From: Candidatus Azobacteroides pseudotrichonymphae
GTDB taxonomy: Bacteria; Bacteroidota; Bacteroidia; Bacteroidales; Azobacteroidaceae
NCBI GenBank assembly: GCA_002091395.1
Contig: AP017913.1
Location: 612,001-676,000, forward strand
Direction: 5' to 3'
Length of the DNA stretch: 64,000 nucleotides
Positions 37,324 through 47,175 of this stretch are shown piece after piece. Below the pieces are notes generated by a model. It ran no database searches and was not told where the DNA came from. It worked only from the letters and a program-made list of their open reading frames with translations. The position numbers and the translations under genes were made by a program. Numbering within the stretch: the stretch's first letter is position 1; every line of letters begins with the position of its first letter.

Positions 37324-37373
37324 ACAATATTTATCAGAATAAATCATTAATGATTTATTCTGATAAATATTGT
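37324..37373 (+). repeat. Perfect 50-bp palindrome after the polyprenyl synthase gene
   Basis: Bases 37324-37348 are the exact reverse complement of 37349-37373 (25-bp arms, no loop). It lies 52 nt after the stop codon and about 180 nt before tatD. No T tract follows. It is probably a terminator or mRNA 3'-end stabiliser. Confidence 0.9.
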
Positions 37374-37556
37374 AATTATGAATCAAAAAAAGTTACAGTA
37401 CTTTTAAATTTATTTATTCATTTCTATATAAAATATATTGCAGATAAAAAATTAAAATATACTGTGATAATTCTCTTCATTTTTATATGAAATCCATTAG
37501 ATACGTTTAAATACTACTTGATTAAGTAATTACATTATCAAAAATAAAATAATTAA

Positions 37557-38327
37557 ATGTTTTTAGTTGATACACACGCACATCTTGATCTTAGTATATT
37601 CGATCATGATATTTATGAAGTAATCCAAAGATCATGTACATTAGGAATTCAGAAAATTTGCATCCCTAATATTAATTCAACGTCTTTTTTAGACATAAAC
37701 ATCTTATGTAATAATTTCCATAATATTTGTTTTCCTATGATAGGACTACATCCTACTAGTATTAATACATTTTATAAAAATGATTTACGAATTATTCGTA
37801 AAGAATTAAATAAAAGAAAATACATTGCAATAGGAGAAATTGGGATAGATTATTTTAGAAATAAAATATACGCTAAAGAGCAAATAAAAGCATTTGAAGA
37901 ACAATTGCATTGGAGTATAGAATTTGATCTGCCAATCGTAATTCATGCCCGTGAAGCATTTTTAGAAGTTTTTGAAAGTTTATATAAAATTGGATTAAAC
38001 AAACTGCGTGGAGTATTTCACAGTTTTAACGGGAATTTAGAAAATTTAAAAGAAATTTTAAAATACAAAAATTTTATGTTTGGAGTTAATGGACTAATCA
38101 CACACAAAAATAATGAATTTCAAAAACATTTGTATATTGTACCAATTGAAAAAATTTTGTTAGAAACAGATTCTCCTTACCTTACTCCAATACCATTTAG
38201 AGGAAGAAGAAATGAACCGTCTTATATTATTCATATAGCACAAAAAATAGCAACAATATACAACATGCCTGTTGAAATAATTGCCAAAACAACAACATGC
38301 AATGCTTTAAATTTATTTAAAATTTAA
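37557..38327 (+). CDS. tatD: TatD-family metal-dependent hydrolase / DNase
   Basis: The TatD ligands are all seen: DTHAHLDLSIF at the N terminus, AIGEIGIDYFRN near residue 94, IVIHAREAF near 127, GVFHSFNGN near 154 and LLETDSPYLTPIPFRGRRNEP near 201. Length 256 is normal. TatD enzymes have 3'-exonuclease activity on DNA and RNA and may help DNA repair. It follows the polyprenyl synthase gene after 285 nt, an order common in Bacteroidetes. Confidence 0.94.
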   Translation: MFLVDTHAHLDLSIFDHDIYEVIQRSCTLGIQKICIPNINSTSFLDINILCNNFHNICFPMIGLHPTSINTFYKNDLRIIRKELNKRKYIAIGEIGIDYFRNKIYAKEQIKAFEEQLHWSIEFDLPIVIHAREAFLEVFESLYKIGLNKLRGVFHSFNGNLENLKEILKYKNFMFGVNGLITHKNNEFQKHLYIVPIEKILLETDSPYLTPIPFRGRRNEPSYIIHIAQKIATIYNMPVEIIAKTTTCNALNLFKI

Positions 38328-38360
38328 TTTTACATTTTTTACGTTTATCAAAAACACAAA

Positions 38361-38453
<93 letters not shown>

Positions 38454-38607
38454 TTTTATAGAAATATTAATCTTATAACTAAAAATTTTTATAACTAATA
38501 AAAATTAATTTTAAATAACATATTAACTCTTTAATTAAAAAGATCACTCTCTTAGGTAAGAAAGAGAATTTTCATTCTATAAAAATATAAATGTTTATGC
38601 CATATAA

Positions 38608-40155
38608 CTATTTATAGTTACGAATATCTATATTATATTTTTTTATTCTTAATCCCATAACCCTTTCAGTAATCCCTAATTGAAAAGATGATTTAGATAT
38701 ATTACCTCTATTGATTGATAAAGAATCAATAATCATCTGTTTTTCTACTTTACATAATACTGAAGTCAAACGACTTTCCTTTACTGTATCAGTAATCATC
38801 GTTTGCAATGAAGGAGGTAAATTATACGAATGAATAATATTATCGGTAGTTAAAATCATCGCTCGTTCTATTATATTTTCTAATTCACGAACATTTCCTG
38901 GCCATGAATACACCATAAGCATATTTAATGCAGCATTTGTAATTTGCTTAATATTTGTTTGATTTTGTTTATTAATTTTTTGAATAAAATGCTCAGTTAA
39001 AATAATTATATCAGCACTTCTTTCACGTAACGCTGGAACATAAATTGGGAAGACAAGAATGCGATAATACAAATCTTCACGAAAAGTATTATCCTTTACC
39101 ATTTTTTCTAAATTGCGATTAGTTGCAGTTATAATACGAACATTTATCTTAATAGTACGTGTTCCTCCTACACGTTCAAATTGTCTTTGCTGCAACACAC
39201 GAAGTAATTTTACTTGAATAGAAAAAGGAAGATCAGCTATTTCATCAAGGAAAATAGTCCCTTTGTTTGCTAATTCAAATCGACCAATATGTTGTTTATC
39301 AGCCCCTGTAAAAGCTCCTTTTTCATGACCAAATAATTCGCTCTCAATCAAATTTTCAGGTAAAGCTGAACAATTTACTCGTACAAATGGTTGATTATTT
39401 CTAAATGAAGCTTTATGAATCGCTTCAGCTATCAATTCTTTTCCAACTCCACTTTCTCCACGAATCATTACAGTAGTATTAGTTGGAGCTACACGATTAA
39501 TAAGCTCATAAAGCTCACACATCAAAGTAGAATTGCCTACCATATTCTCAGGATAAAAAGATTTTTTAAACGATTTTGAATGCTGATTTCTCCACTGTAA
39601 TTTTTTCAATTTTTCAATATCTTGACGGTGTATAGATACATGTTCACCTACAATAGCTCCAAGAAGCTTTAAAAATTTTATTTCATATGAAAAATCCGTT
39701 ATTTTATCATTTAATAAATATACAGAAAGAGTTCCTGCTACTTCATTTTTATTTATAACAGGAACACATAAAAAAGCCATTGGATTTTTTACAGTAACAA
39801 AATCTGTTTCATCTAAAAAAAATGGAGTTTTTGTGATGTCTAAAATAATTTCTGGTTCCCTTGTCGCTGCTACACGACTAATAATACATTTATCTAATTG
39901 TTGATAAATTGCATTTATTTTTTTTCTTGCAACTAACTCATAAGATATACTTGTCATAATTACGTTTGAAAAACGATCATTTAAAGTGATCATTCCTACA
40001 TACGCATTCAAAAATTCACAAAGACTTTTCAATACTCTTTCTAAAATATCTTTAGAATTTAATTTTTTATTTAGTAAAATACTAGTATCGGATAAAAAAG
40101 CCAAATTGGCTTCAGTATAACATTTTTTTTTACTTTTATTACAAATCATATACAA
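38608..40155 (-). CDS. nifA: Nif-specific sigma-54-dependent activator NifA
   Basis: Domains in order: GAF (about residues 15-175), AAA+ (about 205-430) and a C-terminal Fis-type HTH (about 470-515). The AAA+ part has Walker A GESGVGKE (233-240), the sigma-54 contact loop GAFTGA (280-285), Walker [12 protein letters not shown] and the arginine-finger region. The C-terminal [26 protein letters not shown] matches NifA-type recognition helices, and the adjacent nifV supports the call. The Cys-rich interdomain motif of oxygen-sensing NifA is not present between AAA+ and HTH. It should turn on nif promoters with RpoN, whose gene is at 61300. Confidence 0.92.
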   Translation of the reverse strand: MYMICNKSKKKCYTEANLAFLSDTSILLNKKLNSKDILERVLKSLCEFLNAYVGMITLNDRFSNVIMTSISYELVARKKINAIYQQLDKCIISRVAATREPEIILDITKTPFFLDETDFVTVKNPMAFLCVPVINKNEVAGTLSVYLLNDKITDFSYEIKFLKLLGAIVGEHVSIHRQDIEKLKKLQWRNQHSKSFKKSFYPENMVGNSTLMCELYELINRVAPTNTTVMIRGESGVGKELIAEAIHKASFRNNQPFVRVNCSALPENLIESELFGHEKGAFTGADKQHIGRFELANKGTIFLDEIADLPFSIQVKLLRVLQQRQFERVGGTRTIKINVRIITATNRNLEKMVKDNTFREDLYYRILVFPIYVPALRERSADIIILTEHFIQKINKQNQTNIKQITNAALNMLMVYSWPGNVRELENIIERAMILTTDNIIHSYNLPPSLQTMITDTVKESRLTSVLCKVEKQMIIDSLSINRGNISKSSFQLGITERVMGLRIKKYNIDIRNYK

Positions 40156-40211
40156 ATTGTAAGAAAAAACACTTTACTTCATTGCAAATATAATGAAAAT
40201 TACTCATATCA

Positions 40212-41321
40212 CTATACATTTTTATTTAAGTATAAATTTACAATCTCATCAGCCGATAAACTTCTTTGAAGTTCATAAGCTTTATTTTTAATTTTTTTTA
40301 TAAGCAATGGTACTTCACAATTTTTAATCTTTATGTTTTGTTTTTTTAAACAACTGATTATTGCATTTTTCCCCGAATGTTTCCCGAAAAGAATAGAAAA
40401 ATCTTCTCGTCCAATAACTTTACCATTGAAAGGTTGAAATGCTAGCATATTTGACAAAACAGCATGTGTATGTATTCCAGATTCATGACTAACTGCAAAT
40501 TGACCACAAATAGCCTTTCCAACAGGCAAAGGACGCCTAGATATAATCGATACATATTTACATAAATCAAATAAAGTAGAAATATCATATTTAAAATCCA
40601 CTCCAATGCATTTTAAAGTAACTAAAACTTCCTCTAACGCAGCATTTCCAGCTCGTTCTCCCAATCCATTTACAGTTACAGACAAAAAATTTGCGCCAAT
40701 TTGATATGCTGTAACGGCATTTGCAGTAGCCATTCCAAAATCATTATGTGCATGAAAATCTATATTCATATTTTTTTTTTTGACAGCTTGAATAATCTTA
40801 ATCGTTTTAATAGGAGTTAAAATTCCTACAGTATCAGCAAGTCGTATCCGAAAAATTTCATATTTTTTCAGCATATCAATAAATTGAATTATACGCTTTA
40901 ATGAGCTTCTTGAAGCATCTTGAATTCCTATACTCACCTGTTTAAATAACCCTTTAGCACATTGTACTGTTTCATCAAGTGTATCCTCTACCCATTTATA
41001 AGTTTTGTTCATTGCATGTAATTGAATATTAGACAAAGGAAAAGCAATATGTATGCCATCTACTCCAAGAGTACTAGCTTTTTCTATATCTTTTTTTATT
41101 GCTCTGCTCCATACAGAAATAACAGATTTTAAATTTAAACGCATAATATCACGTATTGTATCGCATTCACATCTACCCATAGATGGTGTTCCAATTTCTA
41201 TTTCATCTATTCCTATTTCACTTAACATTTGTGCTAAACGAATTTTTTCCTTCTTAAGAAAAAAAACACCAGGAGCCTGTTCTCCATCTCTTAATGTGGA
41301 GTCTATTAAAAATAGCTGCAT
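40212..41321 (-). CDS. nifV: Homocitrate synthase NifV
   Basis: A DRE-TIM acyltransferase: IDSTLRDGEQAPGVFF at the N terminus holds the metal/oxoacid motif, HAHNDFGMATANAV near residue 195 the zinc ligands, and VNGLGERAGNAALEEV near 225 completes the family. At 369 residues it lacks the long LeuA regulatory domain, which fits NifV and not isopropylmalate synthase. NifV makes homocitrate, part of the FeMo cofactor. It lies 56 nt upstream of nifA on the same strand, so the two may form an operon. A LeuA or citramalate synthase role is less likely given this neighbour. Confidence 0.9.
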   Translation of the reverse strand: MQLFLIDSTLRDGEQAPGVFFLKKEKIRLAQMLSEIGIDEIEIGTPSMGRCECDTIRDIMRLNLKSVISVWSRAIKKDIEKASTLGVDGIHIAFPLSNIQLHAMNKTYKWVEDTLDETVQCAKGLFKQVSIGIQDASRSSLKRIIQFIDMLKKYEIFRIRLADTVGILTPIKTIKIIQAVKKKNMNIDFHAHNDFGMATANAVTAYQIGANFLSVTVNGLGERAGNAALEEVLVTLKCIGVDFKYDISTLFDLCKYVSIISRRPLPVGKAICGQFAVSHESGIHTHAVLSNMLAFQPFNGKVIGREDFSILFGKHSGKNAIISCLKKQNIKIKNCEVPLLIKKIKNKAYELQRSLSADEIVNLYLNKNV

Positions 41322-41649
41322 TTCATAAAGTTTTAATAAATTGATTACAATTCACTTTAATTTATTACAAATACATCAAAATAATTTATTCACACTATAT
41401 ATAATTAAAACATTGTTAATAAATACTCATATTTTAATTAAAAAATTAAAGAACTAAAGTAAAAAATATTATTAAACATGGAAAAAATTAACCAATTGAT
41501 TTAAAAAACTTTGTTTTTTACAAAAAACATGCAGAAATGATACTATCATCCAATAATTATCAAAATTTATAATAGTCTAAAATAGAATAAAAAATAACAT
41601 CAAATAAAGTAGTAAAATCATAGACAAACCCAATAATATTTTTAAAAAA
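41322..41649. other. Gene-free stretch upstream of nifV
   Basis: This should hold the nifV-nifA promoter. I searched the minus strand for a -24/-12 sigma-54 site (TGGCAC-N5-TTGC) and for the TGT-N10-ACA NifA site and found no clear match. An 18-bp palindrome (tgttttttacaaaaaaca) sits near 41512. It has no gene. Confidence 0.4.
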
Positions 41650-43011
41650 TTAACAATAATTTTTTTGTTCAAAACACAACTCTTTTCCAGAAAATGAATT
41701 ATCAAACTTCCCATTGTCATAAACTAAATGTCCATTAATGAAAGTTTTAACTACTTTATTAGAAAAAAATTCTCCTTCTAAAGGAGACCATCCACATTTA
41801 TACAATAAATTTTTTTTAGAAACCATCCATCGAAAATTAGGGTCTACTAATACTAAATCTGCATAATATCCATTCCGTATATATCCTCTATCTTTCAATC
41901 CATATAATTTTGCAGGAGCATGAGACATTTTTTCAACTATAAGTGGTAAAGTAAAAACATTTTGATTACACAGTTCAAGCATTGTAACAAGAGAATGCTG
42001 AACCATAGGTGCCCCAGAAGCAATTTGAAAATAATTTCCTTGTTTTTCTCCCAAAGTATGTGGGGAATGATCTGTAGCTATTACATCTATTTTCCCGTTT
42101 ATTAAAGCTTGACGTAACGCATTACGATCAATTATGGTTTTAATTGACGGATTCAACTTTATACTATTCCCTAAACGGGAATAATCTTTATTCGAAAACC
42201 ATAAATGATGAATACAAACTTCAGCTGTAATTTGTTTTTCTATTAAAGGTTTTGATTCCAACAATTCAATTTCACGAGCACTAGACAAATGGAGTAAATG
42301 TAATCTAGAGTTATATTTTTTTGCAAATTGAATTGCTTCACACAAAGAAACATAACAAGCTTCTGCGCTTCGGATCTTTGAATGAAAAGCAATATCTAAA
42401 TTCTCTCCAAATATTTTTATATATCTCATCAAATTAGTTTGTATAATTGTTTCATTTTCACAATGAACTGCAATGATACGATTAGATATAGAGAAAATTC
42501 GATCTAAAGATTCGAAATTATTTACTAGCATATTTCCAGTAGATGACCCCATAAACACTTTTATAGCTATTGCTCTACTAGTTTCCAATTTAATCAGTTC
42601 TTCAAAATTATCATTTGTAGCACCTATAAAAAAAGAATAGTTAGCTAAACTATACTTTGCTGCCTTTTTGAATTTATCATTCAAAGTATTAGCTGTAATT
42701 GTCTGAGGTATAGTATTAGGCATATCAATAAATGAAGTAACACCTCCAGCAACTGCTGCACGAGATTCACTGTAAATATCCCCTTTATAAGTTAATCCAG
42801 GATCTCGAAAATGAACTTGACCATCAATAACCCCTGGGAATAGAAAAAGATTAGAAGCATCAATAACAGTTTCTACACCTTCTAAATTTTCTTTGCGATT
42901 TTGTTTTTTTAATATAGGAACAACATTTTTTATCCTTTCTCCTTCTATCAACACTGACCCCCTATAAATAACACCTTCGTTGACAATACTCGCATTGCGT
43001 ATAAGAATCAC
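41650..43011 (-). CDS. pyrC: Dihydroorotase
   Basis: It closes carbamoyl aspartate to dihydroorotate in pyrimidine synthesis. The HxH-type metal site is VIDGQVHFRDPGLTYKGDI near residue 62. The active site also includes DVIATDHSPHTLGEKQGNY near 310 and the VDPNF block near the C terminus. Its 453 residues match the class I form of Bacteroidetes. The start is GTG in TAGTG, overlapping the stop of the mannosyltransferase gene by one base, so the two are coupled. Note that HxH is QVH here, as in some class I members, so the first ligand should be checked. Confidence 0.9.
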   Translation of the reverse strand: MILIRNASIVNEGVIYRGSVLIEGERIKNVVPILKKQNRKENLEGVETVIDASNLFLFPGVIDGQVHFRDPGLTYKGDIYSESRAAVAGGVTSFIDMPNTIPQTITANTLNDKFKKAAKYSLANYSFFIGATNDNFEELIKLETSRAIAIKVFMGSSTGNMLVNNFESLDRIFSISNRIIAVHCENETIIQTNLMRYIKIFGENLDIAFHSKIRSAEACYVSLCEAIQFAKKYNSRLHLLHLSSAREIELLESKPLIEKQITAEVCIHHLWFSNKDYSRLGNSIKLNPSIKTIIDRNALRQALINGKIDVIATDHSPHTLGEKQGNYFQIASGAPMVQHSLVTMLELCNQNVFTLPLIVEKMSHAPAKLYGLKDRGYIRNGYYADLVLVDPNFRWMVSKKNLLYKCGWSPLEGEFFSNKVVKTFINGHLVYDNGKFDNSFSGKELCFEQKNYC

Positions 43012-43757
43012 TACTTTAGTAAAAATATTTTTTTTAAAAAATTGTTTAATCTAAGCCAGATAATTCCAAAAAAAGCTTCGGTAAATATACTTTTATTCAT
43101 TTTAGATGTCCCCTCTGTGCGATTAATAAAAACGATTGGAATTTCTTTTAATGTAAACCCGTTTGTCCAAGCTATATACTTCATTCCTATTTGAAAAGCG
43201 TACCCTTTAAAACAAACATCGTCAAGAGAAACTTGTTCCAGAACTTTTCTTTTATAACACTTAAATCCAGCGGTAGTATCCCTTATTTTTAATCCAGAAA
43301 TAAACCTTACATATTTAGAAGCTATATAAGAAAGTAAAACTCTTGACATCGGCCAATTTATAACATTTATTCCTACTATATAACGAGAGCCAATGACAAG
43401 ATCCGCTTCACCTTTAAAGCACTCTTGATATAATCGGATCAAATCATCAGGATTATGAGAAAAATCAGCATCCATTTCAAAAATATAATCATAATTATAT
43501 TTTAAAACCCACTTAAATCCAGCAATATAGGAAGTGCCTAATCCTTTCTTACCTATTCTTTCAAGTAAATGCAAACATGTACAAAATTCTTTTTGTAAAG
43601 ATTTCACAATAATAGCAGTAGAATCAGAGGAACAATCATCTACTACTAAAACATCAAAAGACTTAGGCAATGAAAAAATTTTACGAATAATTTTTTCAAT
43701 ATTTTCCTCTTCATTATATGTTGGAATAATAACAACACTGTCACTACAATTTTTCAT
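43011..43757 (-). CDS. Polyprenol-phosphate mannosyltransferase (Dpm1-like glycosyltransferase)
   Basis: A GT2 enzyme: VVIIPTYNEEENIEKII at the N terminus, VLVVDDCSSDSTA near residue 34, the DxD region FEMDADFSHNPDDL near 91 and IGSRY near 119. It likely moves mannose (or another hexose) from a nucleotide sugar to a polyprenyl phosphate at the membrane. I use the ATG at 43757 because the conserved strand follows directly; an ATG at 43778 adds seven residues. It overlaps the end of the binding-lipoprotein gene by 14 nt and is followed without a gap by pyrC. Confidence 0.9.
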   Translation of the reverse strand: MKNCSDSVVIIPTYNEEENIEKIIRKIFSLPKSFDVLVVDDCSSDSTAIIVKSLQKEFCTCLHLLERIGKKGLGTSYIAGFKWVLKYNYDYIFEMDADFSHNPDDLIRLYQECFKGEADLVIGSRYIVGINVINWPMSRVLLSYIASKYVRFISGLKIRDTTAGFKCYKRKVLEQVSLDDVCFKGYAFQIGMKYIAWTNGFTLKEIPIVFINRTEGTSKMNKSIFTEAFFGIIWLRLNNFLKKIFLLK

Positions 43758-44874
43758 AGTATTTAAACAAATAGCCATGAGATAATTCTGGATGAAACAA
43801 ACTTATCATTTCTTTTAATAACCAATCAGGGTGAAGTAATAATGCATGATAATATGGTTTCCGAATTGTATTACACACATAAATATTTTTTCTTTTGTAA
43901 GCATCAAACAAAGTGTAGTTTGCACATTGTCTTTCTAATTGTTCATATGTAATATTATGTAAACTATAATACTTTATTAACCAATAATTTGATTTTATAG
44001 CTTCATTTAAAATGACTTCAAAAGATAATGGAATAGACCCTACATTAGTATCATTTTTTAGAATATAATTTGCACCAGCATCATAAAACATATTAGCTAC
44101 GTAACTATTGCCACCAGGCATATACCAAGTATGTCCACATTTCATTTCTGTAAAAACAGTAGGACGAAAGGCAACTGTAGCCGTCGTTTTTTTTAGTTCA
44201 TTATACGAACTAACTATTTGAAAAAATAAAGAATCAGCTGTTGCTCTTTTATCAAAAAATAATCCTATAAAACGAATCCACTCAGCTTGACCTAAAGGGT
44301 GAGACTCGATATAATTCAAACAACAAATAACAGGAATATTCAATTTGCCAAACAAATTAGCACTTGAAAAATAATCAATAAAAATTCCTTCAGACTTAAT
44401 AAAAAACAACCTCTCTATATCTGGCTTATTAAAAGAACCAACATTATAAATTAATCCAGAAACAATTTTATTATTGATAGCAGGAAGTTCAATATACTGC
44501 TGATCTGTTACGCCAATCAAAGTATTCAAAATACCAAGAATATCAAATACTTCACACATAACAGATGAAAAACAAACAACTCGTTTCAAAGGAGTGCGAA
44601 TTAAAATTCCATTATTATAAATTTTATTAAATGTTTTTGATCTAGGAACTAAAATATATTCTCGAAACATAGATTTGTTTAATGGATTTCGAATTTTTAC
44701 AAGGGTATACCCAGCATGTGTTTCTATATGAAATCCTTTCGCATAATATACAGTATCATTTGGTATACTCACTTCACTTTCATTATTATCGTATGTATGA
44801 TTTTGTTTATTATTACAACAAGCAAATGAAAAAAACAACAAATAGAACAACAATTCTTTTCCAAATCGTTCCAT
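43744..44874 (-). CDS. Corrinoid/iron-siderophore ABC transporter substrate-binding lipoprotein (BtuF/FecB type)
   Basis: From the ATG at 44874 the signal MERFGKELLFYLLFFSFAC ends in a lipobox Cys. The rest has the helical-backbone binding-protein pattern: LKRVVCFSSVMCEVFDIL, LIGVTDQQYIELP, NKPDIERLFFIKSEGIFI, and a C-terminal lobe with HTWYMPGGNSYVANMFYDAG. It should present B12 or ferric chelates to a BtuC-type permease such as the one at 52325; no ATPase gene is in the window. It lies just after the tmRNA gene on the same strand and is coupled to the mannosyltransferase gene. Confidence 0.87.
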   Translation of the reverse strand: MERFGKELLFYLLFFSFACCNNKQNHTYDNNESEVSIPNDTVYYAKGFHIETHAGYTLVKIRNPLNKSMFREYILVPRSKTFNKIYNNGILIRTPLKRVVCFSSVMCEVFDILGILNTLIGVTDQQYIELPAINNKIVSGLIYNVGSFNKPDIERLFFIKSEGIFIDYFSSANLFGKLNIPVICCLNYIESHPLGQAEWIRFIGLFFDKRATADSLFFQIVSSYNELKKTTATVAFRPTVFTEMKCGHTWYMPGGNSYVANMFYDAGANYILKNDTNVGSIPLSFEVILNEAIKSNYWLIKYYSLHNITYEQLERQCANYTLFDAYKRKNIYVCNTIRKPYYHALLLHPDWLLKEMISLFHPELSHGYLFKYYEKL

Positions 44875-44907
44875 GTATTTTACTAAAATAATTATCAAAA
44901 ATTACAG

Positions 44908-45306
44908 TGGACTTGGAGGGATTCGAACCCTCGTCCAAACGAAGAACTTAATTTGTTTTCTACATGTTTATCCTCATTTCATTTTTCGATTCAATACAAA
45001 ACTGAAGATATTAAAATACCGAATCTACTCCTTAAAAAAAAAAATCATTTGAAGCTCAAGGATTTCTTCAAATTAGCCCGATATTACTGCACCACATATT
45101 TCTTGGATTAACTTCGAAGCAAGAGTTCCAAAGTGATGTCCCGTTTTATCTAATGAAGATAAAATAAAGCTTGCGTTTAATCAAGCAGCGAGAGCGTAAT
45201 TTCTTTCGCCAATTAATTTTTCGTTACTCAATATTTAAGTGCCGAACAACGAAGCACTACATGCTTACAAATTATTTCTATAACGCTGTCAAAACCAATC
45301 AAGCCC
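44908..45306 (-). ncRNA. ssrA: tmRNA
   Basis: The tRNA-like ends pair: 5' GGGCTTG (from 45306) with 3' CAAGTCC, discriminator A at 44908. The T arm GAGGGTTCGAATCCCTC lies near the 3' end. The mRNA-like part encodes the degradation tag GERNYALAA followed by TGA (positions 45210 to 45181 on the minus strand), very close to the Bacteroides-type GETNYALAA tag. The length is 399 nt. CCA is not encoded. It rescues stalled ribosomes together with SmpB, whose gene is not in the window. Confidence 0.95.
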
Positions 45307-45355
45307 AATTTGAATTGCAACCATGCAATAAAATTATAGTTTTTTTTTATAAAAA

Positions 45356-45386
45356 TTTAATTTTTATAAAAAAAATTATAATTTTG
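45356..45386 (+). promoter_or_regulatory. Promoter of the rpsF-rpsR-rplI operon
   Basis: TTTA at 45356-45359 and TAATTTTG at 45379-45386 are 19 bases apart, close to the TTTG / TAnnTTTG promoter form of Bacteroidetes. The start codon of rpsF is 41 nt further on. Confidence 0.45.
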
Positions 45387-45427
45387 CAGGATTATGTTCG
45401 TTAAACTGCTCACATTAACAATTTTTT

Positions 45428-45766
45428 ATGAATAGCTACGAAACAGTTTTCATCTTGACCCCTAGCTTGCCTGACAAACAAGTTGAAGAAGTGATCAATA
45501 AATTCAAAAGTATTCTTACCGCTGAAAAAGCAGTAATTATAAATGAAGAAAACTGGGGATTATTTGAATTAGCTTACCCAATTCAAAAAAAGACGACAGG
45601 ATACTATTCTTTAATAGAGTTTAAAGCAGATTCAACAGTAATTTCTGATTTAGAAACACAACTCAAACGTGACGAAAGGATACTGCGTTTTCTAACTTTT
45701 CGCCAGGACAAAAATTTTGTAGAGTATGCAAATAAAAGAAGAAATAAAATAAAAGATTTAAAATAA
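45428..45766 (+). CDS. rpsF: 30S ribosomal protein S6
   Basis: S6 binds 16S rRNA together with S18 on the 30S platform. The N terminus [22 protein letters not shown] and the block [22 protein letters not shown] are typical, and the 112-residue length is normal. It is the first gene of the rpsF-rpsR-rplI operon, with 18 nt to rpsR. The unusually long poly-A/T leader is in keeping with the base composition. Confidence 0.97.
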   Translation: MNSYETVFILTPSLPDKQVEEVINKFKSILTAEKAVIINEENWGLFELAYPIQKKTTGYYSLIEFKADSTVISDLETQLKRDERILRFLTFRQDKNFVEYANKRRNKIKDLK

Positions 45767-45784
45767 AAATATTTAAATTTAAAA

Positions 45785-46060
45785 ATGGTATTCAATAACA
45801 AATCTGAAATTCGTTTTTTAACTCCACAAGTATCTGACAGTAAAAACAGAAAAAAATATTGTCGTTTCAAAAAAAATGGCATAAAGTTTATCGATTACAA
45901 AGATCCAGAATTTTTAAAAAAATTCTTAAATGAACAAGGAAAAATCCTTCCGCGACGTATTACTGGCACTTCGGCAAAATTTCAGCATCGTGTTGCACAG
46001 GCAGTGAAACGTGCTCGTCATTTAGCATTGCTTCCATATGTAACTGATTTAATGAAATAA
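45785..46060 (+). CDS. rpsR: 30S ribosomal protein S18
   Basis: S18 partners S6. Seen are [41 protein letters not shown] and [14 protein letters not shown], the core of the family. Length 91 is normal for Bacteroidetes. It lies between rpsF and rplI, with 36 nt to rplI. Confidence 0.97.
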   Translation: MVFNNKSEIRFLTPQVSDSKNRKKYCRFKKNGIKFIDYKDPEFLKKFLNEQGKILPRRITGTSAKFQHRVAQAVKRARHLALLPYVTDLMK

Positions 46061-46096
46061 AATATCGATACAAAGTAACTTATTAATAGAAATAAA

Positions 46097-46540
46097 ATGC
46101 AAATAATATTACTAGAAAATATTGATAAATTGGGTGATAAAAATGATATTATTGTTGTAAAAAATGGATATGGAAGAAATTTTTTGATTCCACAAAAAAA
46201 AGCAATTATAGCATCTAAATCAGAAAAAAAAAAATTAGTAGAAACTATACGACAACAATCTCATAAACTAGAAAAAATTAAAAAAGATGCTCAAATATTA
46301 GCAAATAAATTGAAGAACATTTCGCTTGTTGTTAAAGTTAAAACAAGTTCTGCTGGAAAAGTTTTTGGTTCAGTTACTAACATGCATATTGCAACTGAAC
46401 TAGAAAAGAATGGATTTAAAATTGAACGGAAATTGATTGATATTGGTGAATATATAAAAAATGTTGGAAATTATAAAGCCATCTTAAAACTTCATAAAGA
46501 TATTATAGTTAATATTCCTTTTAATGTGATATCAGAATAA
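46097..46540 (+). CDS. rplI: 50S ribosomal protein L9
   Basis: The N-terminal domain [33 protein letters not shown] region is diagnostic (first residues 1-32), followed by a long helix (about 40-75) and the C-terminal rRNA-binding domain with [20 protein letters not shown]. Length 147 is normal. It is the last gene of the operon. Confidence 0.96.
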   Translation: MQIILLENIDKLGDKNDIIVVKNGYGRNFLIPQKKAIIASKSEKKKLVETIRQQSHKLEKIKKDAQILANKLKNISLVVKVKTSSAGKVFGSVTNMHIATELEKNGFKIERKLIDIGEYIKNVGNYKAILKLHKDIIVNIPFNVISE

Positions 46541-46854
46541 TGTATATTTAAGAATAGATATTATTTGCCAGTTAATGTTGATTTTTTATACTTAGGTAGT
46601 TTGTTTTATTTTTAATTTTTATTTCTCAAATCGAAAAAATAAATTATCATTTTTGATTAATTCAATATTTAACATGATTTAATAAGTGAAAAATAAACTT
46701 ATTCCGTTGTTTACAAAATTTAATTTTCATATTGATATCTCAATTATATATTTATTTTTTTGATACAAAATATTCTTTTATATAATTAAACAATTATATT
46801 TGACTTTGCGCATTAGGAATGTAATCATTAGTATTTTCAGCAAGAATTTATCTC
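46541..46854. other. Gene-free stretch between rplI and the HU gene
   Basis: No gene is seen. A TATATTTG box at 46795-46802 fits the -7 element of Bacteroidetes promoters, about 50 nt before the HU start codon, but no TTTG lies at the right distance upstream. Confidence 0.35.
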
Positions 46855-47175
46855 ATGAAAAAAAAAGATATTGTAAATTCTATTTCAGAAAAAACAGGTA
46901 TAGATAAAAACACAGTTATAACAACCATTAATTCACTAATTAGTGAGATAACAGAGGTATTGGGTAACGGTGGAAGCGTATATATTCGATTCTTTGGTAC
47001 ATTTTCTCCAAAGAAAAGAGCAGCTAAACCAGCAAGAAACATAAAAAAAAATACTACTATCTTTATACCAGAACGGTACATTCCATATTTTAAACCTTCT
47101 GACTATTTTAAAAATGATGTAATAGAAGGAATGAAAAAAATAAAACAATCGACTGATAATCAATTAAAATCATGA
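46855..47175 (+). CDS. HU-family DNA-binding protein
   Basis: A nucleoid protein: the N-terminal helical part KKKDIVNSISEKTGIDKNTV, the GGSVYIRFFGTFSPKKRAAKPARN arm region, and a C-terminal extension to 106 residues (FKPSDYFKNDVIEGMKK) that makes it slightly longer than E. coli HU. It stands alone, with a terminator-like hairpin after it. Confidence 0.93.
   Translation: MKKKDIVNSISEKTGIDKNTVITTINSLISEITEVLGNGGSVYIRFFGTFSPKKRAAKPARNIKKNTTIFIPERYIPYFKPSDYFKNDVIEGMKKIKQSTDNQLKS

Noticed and set aside
45171..45404. A 77-codon + strand frame opposite the 5' part of tmRNA
   Set aside because: It lies antisense to the tmRNA gene and is explained by the base pattern of that RNA; no protein family signature.
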